Assembly (NCBI GenBank): GCA_965215045.1
Contig: OZ244031.1
Location: 992,001 to 1,056,000, forward strand
Origin: G965215045 sp965215045
Lineage (GTDB): Bacteria; Pseudomonadota; Gammaproteobacteria; JABABF01
Length of the DNA: 64,000 bases
Reading direction: 5' to 3'
The translations under genes and the position numbers were made by a program. The notes under the pieces are model-generated. The model saw only the letters and a list, made by a program, of their open reading frames with translations. It had not been told where the DNA came from and made no database searches. Of this stretch, positions 42,300 through 50,604 are shown in pieces. How positions within the stretch are numbered: position 1 is the first letter of the stretch; every line of letters begins with the position of its first letter.

Positions 42300-42690
42300 C
42301 CCGGGTACCCGTCTGAGCCGCAATCTCCGGGCAATGCGCGGCCCCCTGGACTTGTCGCAGCCGTGCAAGCTGCGCATCTCCCCGCTCCGCGATCTCCGGG
42401 CAATACGCGGCCCCTTGGACTTGTCGCAGCCGTGCAAGCTGCGCATTTCCCCGCCCCGCGATCTCCGGGCAATGCGTGGCCCCTTGGACTTGTCGCAGCC
42501 GTGCAAGCTGCGCATTTCCCCGCCCCGCGATCTCCGGGCAATACGCGGCCCCTGGACTTGTCGCAGCCGTGCCAGCTGCGCATCTCCCCGCCCCGCGATC
42601 TCCGGGCAATGCACGGCCCCTGGATTTGTCGCAGCCGTGCAAGCCGCGCATCTCCCCGCCCGGCGATCTCCGGGCATGCGCGGTGCACAG
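42300..42690. repeat. 68-69-bp tandem array between plsC and glyS (about 5.5 units)
   Basis: GGACTTGTCGCAGCCGTG begins at 42348, 42417, 42486, 42554 and 42622 (periods 69, 69, 68, 68). Each unit holds the inverted repeat CGCAGC-CGTGCAA-GCTGCG and a CGATCTCCGGGCAAT block. It fills most of the 439-base gap. The frame open through it on the minus strand joins plsC but has no sign of use. Confidence 0.93.
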
Positions 42691-42721
42691 GGAATTCGCA
42701 GCGGCGCATTAAAAAGCCCAG

Positions 42722-44884
42722 TTATCCTCTTTTATCGACATTTATATAGGAGATATCCGCAATTTCGGTGAATATATCGTATATTTCCCGCAGCAGTGCC
42801 AAGCGGTTGCGGCGCAGGGCATCTTCTTCGGCCATAACCAGCACTTCATCGAAGAAGCGGTCCACGGGGGTGCGCAACCCGGCCAGGGCCTTCAGTGCTC
42901 CCTGGTATTCCGCCCGGGCCAGCAGGGGTCGGACTTTGCGCCGGGCCGTATTCAGGGCGGTGGCCAGTTTCTGCTCTGCCGGCAGTTTCAACAGGTCCCG
43001 GTGCACCGTCTCCGGCAGCGTCTCCCGCTTTTCTTTCTGCAACAGGTTGCCGACCCGCTTGTGCGCGGCCGCCAGGGCGGTGGCCTCCGGCTGGCGGCTG
43101 AAATGCATGACCGCCTCCAGGCGCTTCCAGGTATCGGCAATGCGCCCGGAAGACTTGCAGAACACGGCCTTGCGCACGCCCGCGGGCATCTGGTGCTCTT
43201 CGGCACACCAGTGACTGAAACGTTCCAGGATGTACTCCAGCACGGTTTCCTCGGTGTGTTCCGCACTGAGCAGCTCGCCGTACGAGGCGCAGGCATGTTC
43301 CAGCCAGTTGCGCAGGTCCAGGTCCCAGCCGCTGTCCAGCAGGATGCGCACCAGTCCCAGTGCCGCCCGGCGCAGGGCGAAGGGATCCCGGGAACCGCTG
43401 GGCGGCTGGCCGATGCCGAACAATCCCGCCAGGGTATCCAGGCGTTCGGCAATCGCCAGGATGCGGCCCAGCCCGCTTTGCGGCAGCGCATCCCCGGCAA
43501 AGCGCGGCAGGTACTGTTCGCGCAGGGCGCGGGCCACGCCCTTGGGCAAGCCGTCTTGCAGCGCGTAAATTTCCCCCATCACGCCCTGCAACTCATCGAA
43601 TTCCTGCACCACGGTGCTGAGCAGGTCGGCGCGGCTGAGGCGGGCGGCCTGCTGCGCCATCATGCAGTCTTCGTCATAGCCGGCGGCCAGCAATCCGGTC
43701 AGGCGCACCAGCCGCTCGCTCTTGTCGTGCAGTGAACCCAGCTGGTCGTGAAAGACCACGTCGCGCAGCTTGTCGATTTGCGACTCCAGGGTGCGCATGC
43801 GGTCCTGGGAATAAAAAAAGGCGGCGTCGGCGAGCCGCGGACGGACCACCCGTTCGTTGCCGTGCGCCACCTGCCGGGGCCGGGCACTCTGGATATTGGC
43901 GACGCTGATAAAACAGGGCAGCAGGGCACCGCGGGTGTTGCGTACCGGGAAACAGCGCTGGTGTTTTTGCAGTGCGGCACTCAGGATTTCTTCGGGCAGG
44001 TCCAGGTAGTCCTTCTCAAATTGCCCGGCCAGTGCCACGGGCCATTCCACCAGGGCACTGACTTCATCCAGCAGGGCCTCGTCGACTTGCGCCGTGCCGC
44101 CGATGCGTTGCGCACGATTTTCCACCAGGTGCCGCACCTTTTTGCGGCGTTCGTCAAAATCGGCGATCACCTTGGCAGCGCGCAATTTTTTCAGGTATTC
44201 ATCGGGCGTCGCCAGGGCGATTTTCTGCGGTGCCATGAAACGGTGCCCGCGGGTGTGCCGGCCGGCCGGCCGCCTCAGGATTTCACAGGGCACCACTTGC
44301 TTGTTCAGCAGCAGCACCACCCAGTGCACCGGGCGCACGAACTCCACCGCCCCCTCGCCCCAGCGCATGCGGCGTTCCAGGGGCAGCTCCGCCACCGCCC
44401 GCTGTACCGCCTGCGGCAGGCGCTGGGGTGCCGGTGCCGCCTTGTGCACGGAGAGTGCCGCCAGGCGCTCCCGGCGCGCAAACAGGCGCACCCGCCCGGG
44501 ACGCAGCTTGCCCCAGGCCTTTTCCTCTGCCGCTGTATCGCCGTCCGGGGCAAAGTTTTTGACCGCGGCCCGGCGGATTTTTCCGCCCACCTTGTGCTTG
44601 CGGGCAAAACCCAGGGCGGCGGTAGTCGGCGCGCCGCGGGGACCGAAGGCTGCCGCGAGCCTGGGCCCCAGGACTTCCCGGCGTTCCGGTGGGCCCTCGC
44701 CGAAGTCCGTGAGTTGCACGGCCAGGCGGCGCGGGGTGGCGAAGCAGCGATGCCGGGCACCGTCCAGGTCAAACTGCCGGGCCCGCAGTTCCTGCATCAG
44801 GCACCGGCCCAGTGCCGCCGACAGCTCCTGCAGGTTTCCGGGCGGCAGTTCTTCGGTGCCGATTTCCAGCAGCAGGGAATACAT
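42722..44884 (-). CDS. glyS: Glycyl-tRNA synthetase beta subunit
   Basis: 720 residues, slightly longer than E. coli (689). Begins LLLEIGTEELPPGNLQ; has the HD-like and core blocks HQRCFPVRN, FFYSQDR and GLADPFALRR-like (GSRDPFALRRAALG), and the C-terminal anticodon domain with VMHFSRQ, VDRFFDEVLVMAED-type segment and RLALLREI. It works as an alpha2beta2 enzyme with GlyQ. The start overlaps the glyQ stop. Confidence 0.96.
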   Translation of the reverse strand: MYSLLLEIGTEELPPGNLQELSAALGRCLMQELRARQFDLDGARHRCFATPRRLAVQLTDFGEGPPERREVLGPRLAAAFGPRGAPTTAALGFARKHKVGGKIRRAAVKNFAPDGDTAAEEKAWGKLRPGRVRLFARRERLAALSVHKAAPAPQRLPQAVQRAVAELPLERRMRWGEGAVEFVRPVHWVVLLLNKQVVPCEILRRPAGRHTRGHRFMAPQKIALATPDEYLKKLRAAKVIADFDERRKKVRHLVENRAQRIGGTAQVDEALLDEVSALVEWPVALAGQFEKDYLDLPEEILSAALQKHQRCFPVRNTRGALLPCFISVANIQSARPRQVAHGNERVVRPRLADAAFFYSQDRMRTLESQIDKLRDVVFHDQLGSLHDKSERLVRLTGLLAAGYDEDCMMAQQAARLSRADLLSTVVQEFDELQGVMGEIYALQDGLPKGVARALREQYLPRFAGDALPQSGLGRILAIAERLDTLAGLFGIGQPPSGSRDPFALRRAALGLVRILLDSGWDLDLRNWLEHACASYGELLSAEHTEETVLEYILERFSHWCAEEHQMPAGVRKAVFCKSSGRIADTWKRLEAVMHFSRQPEATALAAAHKRVGNLLQKEKRETLPETVHRDLLKLPAEQKLATALNTARRKVRPLLARAEYQGALKALAGLRTPVDRFFDEVLVMAEEDALRRNRLALLREIYDIFTEIADISYINVDKRG

Positions 44885-45840
44885 CAGCGGGACCGGCGAC
44901 GCGGGTTGCGGGGACGGGTTTTCCCGTCCTTGAGCAGCGGGAAACCGGCCTGCTCGCGTCCGGCGTACCAGGCCCGGGCGACGCTGCCGGCGAGCTTGCG
45001 CACCCGCAGAACATGTTCCTGCCGGCCGGTGACCGACAGGGCCTGGCGCGCATCCAAGAGGTTGAACAAGTGCGAGGCGCGCAACACCTGTTCATAAGCG
45101 GGCAAGGCCAGTCCCTGCCCGCACAGGCGCACGCATTCGCGCTCGCAGCTGTTGAACTGTTCCGCCAGCAGGGCACCGGGGGCCTCCTCGAAGTTGTAGC
45201 GGGACATCTCCTGTTCATTCTGCAGGAAGATATCCCCGTAGCGCAGGCCGTGCCCGTTCTCCCGCGACCACAGCAGCTCGTATACCTGGTCCGCCTGTTG
45301 CAGGTACATCGCCAGGCGTTCCAGGCCGTACGTGATCTCCCCGCTCACCGGCCGGCACTCCAGGCCGCCGACTTGCTGGAAATAGGTGAACTGCGTGATC
45401 TCCATACCGTCGATCCACACTTCCCAGCCCAGGCCCCAGGCACCCAGGGTCGGCGATTCCCAGTTGTCTTCGACGAAGCGCACATCGTGCACCCGGGTAT
45501 CAAAACCCAGTGCCTGCAGGGACTCCAGGTACAGCTCCTGGATATTCTGCGGGGAGGGCTTGAGCAGCACCTGGAACTGGTAATAGTGCTGCAGGCGGTT
45601 TGGATTATCGCCGTAGCGGCCGTCTGCGGGCCGGCGGCAGCCCTGCACGTAGGCGGCCTTCCACGGTTCGGGACCGATGGCGCGCAAAAACGTGGCGGGG
45701 TGAAAGGTGCCGGCGCCGACTTCCATGTCCAGCGGTTGCAACACGGCCGCCCCCTGCGCCGCCCAGAAGTCCTGCAGGGCGAAGATCAGTCCCTGGAAAG
45801 ACTGCAAATCCGGGCGTGTGCGTGTTCTGGCCGTGTGCAC
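44884..45840 (-). CDS. glyQ: Glycyl-tRNA synthetase alpha subunit
   Basis: 318 residues from a GTG with GGGAG upstream. FQGLIFALQDFWAAQGAAVLQPLDMEVGAG near 15-44 and YVQGCRRPADGRYGDNPNRLQHYYQFQV near 64-92 are the near-invariant alpha-subunit blocks; EVWIDGMEITQFTYFQQVGG follows. It supplies the catalytic class II core. The N-terminus and a basic C-terminus (RPRNPRRRSR) are slightly extended. Confidence 0.97.
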   Translation of the reverse strand: MHTARTRTRPDLQSFQGLIFALQDFWAAQGAAVLQPLDMEVGAGTFHPATFLRAIGPEPWKAAYVQGCRRPADGRYGDNPNRLQHYYQFQVLLKPSPQNIQELYLESLQALGFDTRVHDVRFVEDNWESPTLGAWGLGWEVWIDGMEITQFTYFQQVGGLECRPVSGEITYGLERLAMYLQQADQVYELLWSRENGHGLRYGDIFLQNEQEMSRYNFEEAPGALLAEQFNSCERECVRLCGQGLALPAYEQVLRASHLFNLLDARQALSVTGRQEHVLRVRKLAGSVARAWYAGREQAGFPLLKDGKTRPRNPRRRSR

Positions 45841-45870
45841 GGAGCTCCCGTCTCGAAGTGCAAGAATGCA

Positions 45871-45876
45871 ATTATA
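45871..45876 (-). promoter_or_regulatory. -10 element for glyQS
   Basis: A perfect TATAAT on the minus strand, 31 bases upstream of the glyQ start. The -35 would overlap the end of the P450 gene and is weak. Confidence 0.45.
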
Positions 45877-45882
45877 AGAAAT

Positions 45883-47097
45883 TCACCGCGCCTTCAGGAT
45901 CACGGGCATTTTCTTGACCCCGTTGATCAGGTTCGAGCGCACGCGCCGGACTTCGCCGTTCAGCTCCACGCGCGCACAACGGCGCAGCAGTTCTTCGAAA
46001 AACACCCGCGCCTCGAGCCGCGCCAGGTGCGCGCCCAGGCACAGGTGAATGCCGTGCCCGAATGCCAGGTGCGGGTTGGGATGCCGGCGCACGTCGAAGG
46101 TGTCCGGCCCGGGGAAGACCTCTTCATCGCGGTTGGCCGAGCAGTACGAGAGCATGACCCGGTCGCCCTCGCGAATCGGCTGTCCGCGCAGTTCGGTGTC
46201 CCTGGTCGCGGTGCGGCGGAAATAGTGCAGCGGGCAGGTGTGGCGCAACATCTCTTCCACCGCATCGGGCCACAAGCCGGGCTGTTCTTCCAGCAGTTGC
46301 AGCGTCTCCGGCTGGTGCATCAACTCCAGCATGCCGTTCGCCAGCAGGTTGCGCGTGGTCTCGTTGCCGGCGGTGGTGATCTGGATGAACAGGGAGGCGA
46401 ACTGTATTTCATCGACGGGCACCCCGTCGATCTCACTGTGCAACAGCAGGCTGATCAGGTCGTTCTCCGGGTCCTCGATCTCGCGTCGGGAGACCGCCAG
46501 TGCGTACCCGTACTGGCCCATCGCCTGCGAGGCCTCGCGCGACTGTTCGGGGCTGCTGACGATGTCCGGGTCATCGGCGGAAGTCTGCAGGTCCGCCCAG
46601 TGGCGCACCTGGTCCCAGTCCTCGCGCGGAATGCTCATGATCTCGCAGATGATGCTGGTCGGCAGGTGCGCGGCCACGTCATCGACGAAATCGCATTCCC
46701 CCAGTGGCAGGGCGCGGTCCAGGATTTCGTTGACCCGCCCGCGAATCCAGGGCTCCATGGCGTCGACCATGCGGGTGGTAAAGCGGCTGATCACGGTGCG
46801 CCGGATCGGCCCGTGATTCGGCGGGTCCATCCCCAGCAACTGGTGCCGGGTCTCCTCCAGCAGGTCCGGTGCCAGGTCGTCGATCAGCACGAAACCCCGT
46901 TGCGCGGAGAAGGTCTTGTAATCGCGCGATGCCTGCACCACGTCGGCGTGGCGGCTCAGCACCCAGAAGTAGCCGCCGTCCGGGTGTTCGTGCCGGAACA
47001 CGGGTGCCTGCTCGCGCAGGCAGCGAAACATCGCGTGCGGCGGTGCCTCCACGTAATGGTCCGGGTTGTAGATGTCGATGTGTCGCAGGTCCATCAT
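45883..47097 (-). CDS. Cytochrome P450
   Basis: 404 residues, soluble bacterial type. I-helix oxygen-binding A243-G-N-E-T-T248, ExxR-type EEMLRH near 285, and heme-ligand loop F346-G-H-G-I-H-L-C353-L-G-A. P450s hydroxylate hydrophobic substrates using a ferredoxin partner, which is not in the window. The acidic E246 in place of the more common Asp is a frequent variant. It follows a cupin gene by 27 bases on the same strand. In a genome with a KshA-like oxygenase, a terpenoid or steroid substrate is plausible but unproven. Confidence 0.92.
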   Translation of the reverse strand: MMDLRHIDIYNPDHYVEAPPHAMFRCLREQAPVFRHEHPDGGYFWVLSRHADVVQASRDYKTFSAQRGFVLIDDLAPDLLEETRHQLLGMDPPNHGPIRRTVISRFTTRMVDAMEPWIRGRVNEILDRALPLGECDFVDDVAAHLPTSIICEIMSIPREDWDQVRHWADLQTSADDPDIVSSPEQSREASQAMGQYGYALAVSRREIEDPENDLISLLLHSEIDGVPVDEIQFASLFIQITTAGNETTRNLLANGMLELMHQPETLQLLEEQPGLWPDAVEEMLRHTCPLHYFRRTATRDTELRGQPIREGDRVMLSYCSANRDEEVFPGPDTFDVRRHPNPHLAFGHGIHLCLGAHLARLEARVFFEELLRRCARVELNGEVRRVRSNLINGVKKMPVILKAR

Positions 47098-47124
47098 TGC
47101 CTCTGCCGTGCCGGGAAGTTGCCT

Positions 47125-47643
47125 TCAGGGCAGCAGCGCGCCCTCCGGAATTTTCTTGCCCTGCTGGGCCGCCAGTTCCAGGTAACGCGCTTTTTCCGTC
47201 TGTGCATCGGAGATGCCCCAGATCTCCCCGTCGTCGCCGATATGCGTCAGGCTGCCCTCGATGACGAAGAAGACAACAGCGGGTTCGGTGGCGTCTGCCG
47301 GCACCGTCAGCGTGTGGACGCTGCAGGCGGCTTCGCGCACCACGGAACCGGCAGTGGCGACAAAATCATTTTCCAGGTAATGCCAGCGGCCGGAGACGGT
47401 GTAGGCGGTGACGCCGCCGCTGTGCCGATGCTTGGGCAGCACGATGCCGGGATGAAAGCGGTTCATGACCACCCAGGTTCCGTAGTCATCTGCGACCCGC
47501 AGCACCTTCATTTCCACGCCCGGTGCCTGCTCCACCCAGGGCAGGTCCTCGCTGTTGACGTGTCCGGTCGGCGACGGTGATTCCGGCAGTTCGAGGACGC
47601 CGGGGGCCTGTTCTGGAAGTTCCACTTTAAGATCGGTTGACAT
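47125..47643 (-). CDS. Cupin protein, 2,4'-dihydroxyacetophenone dioxygenase-like
   Basis: 172 residues. One beta-barrel cupin: P-K-H72-R-H74-S-G-G-V-T-A-Y motif 1, W-H-Y-L-E near 87-91, and H110 in SVHTLTV as motif 2. The pattern PKHRHxGxVxAYTxxGxWxYLE is that of the 2,4'-dihydroxyacetophenone dioxygenase-like family, which binds iron and cleaves a C-C bond, although many relatives are unstudied. ATG at 47643 has GGGGAG upstream. Likely cotranscribed with the P450. Confidence 0.75.
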   Translation of the reverse strand: MSTDLKVELPEQAPGVLELPESPSPTGHVNSEDLPWVEQAPGVEMKVLRVADDYGTWVVMNRFHPGIVLPKHRHSGGVTAYTVSGRWHYLENDFVATAGSVVREAACSVHTLTVPADATEPAVVFFVIEGSLTHIGDDGEIWGISDAQTEKARYLELAAQQGKKIPEGALLP

Positions 47644-47754
47644 GATGAGTTTCTCCCCGTGCGGGTTCAGAGCGGGGGATTAAAGTAGCACATCCCGGCC
47701 CCGCGGATTCCGGGAGGGTGCCGAAGGCGGTCTGCTGCGCGCGCGTCTCCCGCT

Positions 47755-49215
47755 TCAGCGACGCCAGAAGCCGGGAAAGAACAGCACCAGCAGGGACAGG
47801 ATTTCCAGGCGTCCCAGCAGCATCGACAGGCACAGGGTCCACTTGGCGAAATCGGGCAGACCGCTGTAATTGCCGGCGACCCCTCCCAGCCCGGGGCCCA
47901 GGTTGTTCAAGGTGGCGGCGACGGCGTAAAAAGCGGTGGTGAAATCCGGCACCGTCAACAGCATCAGCATGAGCAGAACGCAGAACGCCGCCAGGTACAT
48001 GGCAAAAAAACTCCACACGGAGCGCACCGACTGTTCGGGCACCGGCCGCCGTCCCAGCTTGAGCGGCAGTACCGAGCGCGGGTGCACCAGGTAATGCAAT
48101 TCCCGCAGGCCCTGCTTGAGGATCAGCAACATGCGCACGACCTTGATGCCGCCGCCCGTGGAACCGGCGCAGGCCCCGACGAAGGCGGTGCCGACCAGGA
48201 AATAGGGCAGGAAGGCGGGCCAGAATGCAAACCCGGTGCTTTGGAAACCGGTGGTGGTGGCAATGGACACGGCCTGGAAGACGCCGTGCAACAGGCTGTC
48301 CGGCAGCGGGTGGACCCGGTACAGCCACAGGGCGGCCACCAGCACCAGGCTGATGATCGCCAGTCCCGCCAGGTAGCTGCGGCACTCGGGATCGCTCCAG
48401 TAATTGCGCACCGCGGTGCGCGGGCTTTTGCCCAGTGCGTAGAAGTGCAGGGCGAAATTGATGCCGGCCAGCACCATGAAGACCACGGCGATCCACAGGA
48501 TGAGCGGCTGCTCGGCAAAAAAGCCGAAGCTTTCATCATGGGTGGAAAAGCCGCCGATGGCGATCGTGCTAAAGCTGTGACAGATCGCATCAAACAGCGA
48601 CATGCCGGCGAGCCAGTACGCGAGCGCGCAGGCCGCCGTCAGCCCGCAATAGACTAAGAACAGCAGCCTGGCGGTGGCGAGGATGCGCGGCTTGGGCCGG
48701 TTGTCCTTGACGGCACCGGGCATCTCGGCGCGGTACAGCTGCAGACCGCCGATGCCGAGCAGGGGCAGCACGGATACGGCGATGACCACCAGGCCGATGC
48801 CGCCCAGCCATTGCAGGGACTGGCGGAACAACAGCAGTGAGCGGGGCAGCGCATCCAGGCCGCTGAGAATGGTGGCACCGGTGGTGGTCAGACCGGACAG
48901 GGACTCGAACAGGGCATCGGTGAAACTGAGTTCCAGCCCGGAAAGGAGCAGGAATGGCAGGGCACCGTAGGCACTGAGGCCACACCAGAACAGCGCCACC
49001 ACCAGGAAGGCGCCGTGCCAGCTGAGCCCTTCCCAGTGGCCCCGGTAGTGCCAGCTCAGCACCGCACCGCTGGCGGCGGTGATGCCCAAAGACCAGGCGA
49101 AGGCCCGCAGGGTGTCGCCGTTCTCGGTCAGCGCCAGCAGCAGGGGCGCCACGTACACGGAACAGAACAGCAGCAGCAGGATGCCGAAGGTGTGCAGAAT
49201 GGGCGCGCGATTCAC
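47755..49215 (-). CDS. trkH: Trk system potassium uptake protein TrkH
   Basis: 486 residues with about ten hydrophobic segments and the four pore loops of the family: LTTTGATIL near 110, FSTIAIGGFSTHD near 215, TTTGFQSTGF near 315 and ATLNNLGPGLG near 435. It forms the K+ channel pore of Trk and needs TrkA for gating. It is nine bases downstream of trkA. Confidence 0.94.
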   Translation of the reverse strand: MNRAPILHTFGILLLLFCSVYVAPLLLALTENGDTLRAFAWSLGITAASGAVLSWHYRGHWEGLSWHGAFLVVALFWCGLSAYGALPFLLLSGLELSFTDALFESLSGLTTTGATILSGLDALPRSLLLFRQSLQWLGGIGLVVIAVSVLPLLGIGGLQLYRAEMPGAVKDNRPKPRILATARLLFLVYCGLTAACALAYWLAGMSLFDAICHSFSTIAIGGFSTHDESFGFFAEQPLILWIAVVFMVLAGINFALHFYALGKSPRTAVRNYWSDPECRSYLAGLAIISLVLVAALWLYRVHPLPDSLLHGVFQAVSIATTTGFQSTGFAFWPAFLPYFLVGTAFVGACAGSTGGGIKVVRMLLILKQGLRELHYLVHPRSVLPLKLGRRPVPEQSVRSVWSFFAMYLAAFCVLLMLMLLTVPDFTTAFYAVAATLNNLGPGLGGVAGNYSGLPDFAKWTLCLSMLLGRLEILSLLVLFFPGFWRR

Positions 49216-49224
49216 GGTGCCGTT

Positions 49225-50604
49225 TCAGAAACTGTCGAAGGAGGCCTGGAACAGGCGCTCCGCGTCGGCCAGGCGCTTCTTGTCGGCCAAGAAGAGCACG
49301 ATGTGGTCGCCGTTTTCGATCCGGGTGTCGCGGTGGGGGATCAGCACTTCCTCTTCACCGCGCACGATGGCACCGATGCTGGCACCGGGCGGCAGGGGCA
49401 GTTCTTCCACGGTTCTGCCGACCACCCGCGAGTGACCGCGATCGCCGTGCACCACGACTTCCAGTGCTTCGGCGGCACCGCGGCGCAGGGAATGTGCCAT
49501 CGCCACCTCGCCGCGCCGCACATGGGCGAGGATGCTGCTGGTGGTAATCTGGCGTGGCGAGACGGCGATGTCGATGCCATCACCGTGCACGAGATCGGCA
49601 AAGGAGGCGTCGTTGATCAGTGCGATCACGCGGTGCGCGCCCAGGCTCTTGGCGAGCAGGGAGGACATGATGTTGGTGGCGTCATCATTGGTCAGTGCGC
49701 AGTACACATCGGCGCGGTCGATCTCCTGCTGCTGCAGCACCTCGCGCACGGAGGCATTGCCGTAAATGACCACCGCGCGGTTGAGCATCTCGGCCAGTTC
49801 GCGGCAGCGTTCCATGCGCGGTTCGATGACCCGCACCTTGCAGTCGTTTTCGATGTGCTGGGCCAGGCGTCCGCCGATTTTGCCGCCGCCGCCCAGGATG
49901 ACCCGGCGGCTCGGGCGGTCCGCGGGATGCAGGGCACTGAGCAGCGGGCGGATATGTTCACGCGCGGCGATGAAAAAGGCCTCGTCCCCCTCTTCGATCA
50001 CCGTGTGTCCCTCGGGAATGATCGCCCGGCCGCGGCGGAACAGTGCCGCCACCCTGCCATCCGTGTCGCGGGGCATGTGTTGCGGCAGCTCGCGCAGCAC
50101 GTGACCTCCCAGCGGACTGCCCTGCACCACGCGCACGGCGACCAGCACCACCTTGCCGCCGGCGAAGTCCAGCACCTGCAGGGCCTCGGGAAATTGCAGC
50201 AGGCGGGCGATCGCATCGGTGACCAGTTGTTCCGGATGAATCAGGATATCGGGGCGGGTTTCGCCGTGGAAAAATAATTCCGGGTGTTCCATGTAAGCGC
50301 GCGAGCGCAGACGACAGATGCGCGTCGGCGTGGTGAACAGCCGCGCCGCCACGTGACAGGCCGTCATGTTGATCTCGTCGTGGTCGGTGACGGCCAGCAG
50401 CATGTCCGCGTCTTCGGCACCCGCATCGGCCAGCACCCCCGGGTGCGAGGGATACCCGCAGACGGTGCGGATATCCAGGCGCTCGCGCAGTCCCTCCAGC
50501 AACTCGGCGTCCAGCCCCACGAGGGTGAGGTCATTTTTTTCACGGGCCAGGTTCTCGGTCAGGGAAACGCCGACCGGGTTGTCGCCCAGGATCAGGATTT
50601 GCAT
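49225..50604 (-). CDS. trkA: Trk potassium uptake regulatory protein TrkA
   Basis: 459 residues (E. coli 458), from the ATG at 50604. Two RCK units in tandem: each with a Rossmann start (ILGDNPVGVSLTENLA near 5; VILGGGGKIGGRLAQ near 235) and a TrkA_C domain. It binds NAD(H) and ATP and controls TrkH. It overlaps rsmB by 13 bases. Confidence 0.95.
   Translation of the reverse strand: MQILILGDNPVGVSLTENLAREKNDLTLVGLDAELLEGLRERLDIRTVCGYPSHPGVLADAGAEDADMLLAVTDHDEINMTACHVAARLFTTPTRICRLRSRAYMEHPELFFHGETRPDILIHPEQLVTDAIARLLQFPEALQVLDFAGGKVVLVAVRVVQGSPLGGHVLRELPQHMPRDTDGRVAALFRRGRAIIPEGHTVIEEGDEAFFIAAREHIRPLLSALHPADRPSRRVILGGGGKIGGRLAQHIENDCKVRVIEPRMERCRELAEMLNRAVVIYGNASVREVLQQQEIDRADVYCALTNDDATNIMSSLLAKSLGAHRVIALINDASFADLVHGDGIDIAVSPRQITTSSILAHVRRGEVAMAHSLRRGAAEALEVVVHGDRGHSRVVGRTVEELPLPPGASIGAIVRGEEEVLIPHRDTRIENGDHIVLFLADKKRLADAERLFQASFDSF

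Noticed and set aside
41530..42651. PlsC with a long repetitive N-terminus
   Set aside because: The extension translates the 68-69-bp array; ATG at 42282 starts at the normal hydrophobic N-terminus.
44812..47580. Open frame of over 900 codons on the plus strand
   Set aside because: It is the antisense shadow of glyS, glyQ, P450 and cupin, which have clear family motifs on the minus strand. High GC makes long antisense frames common.
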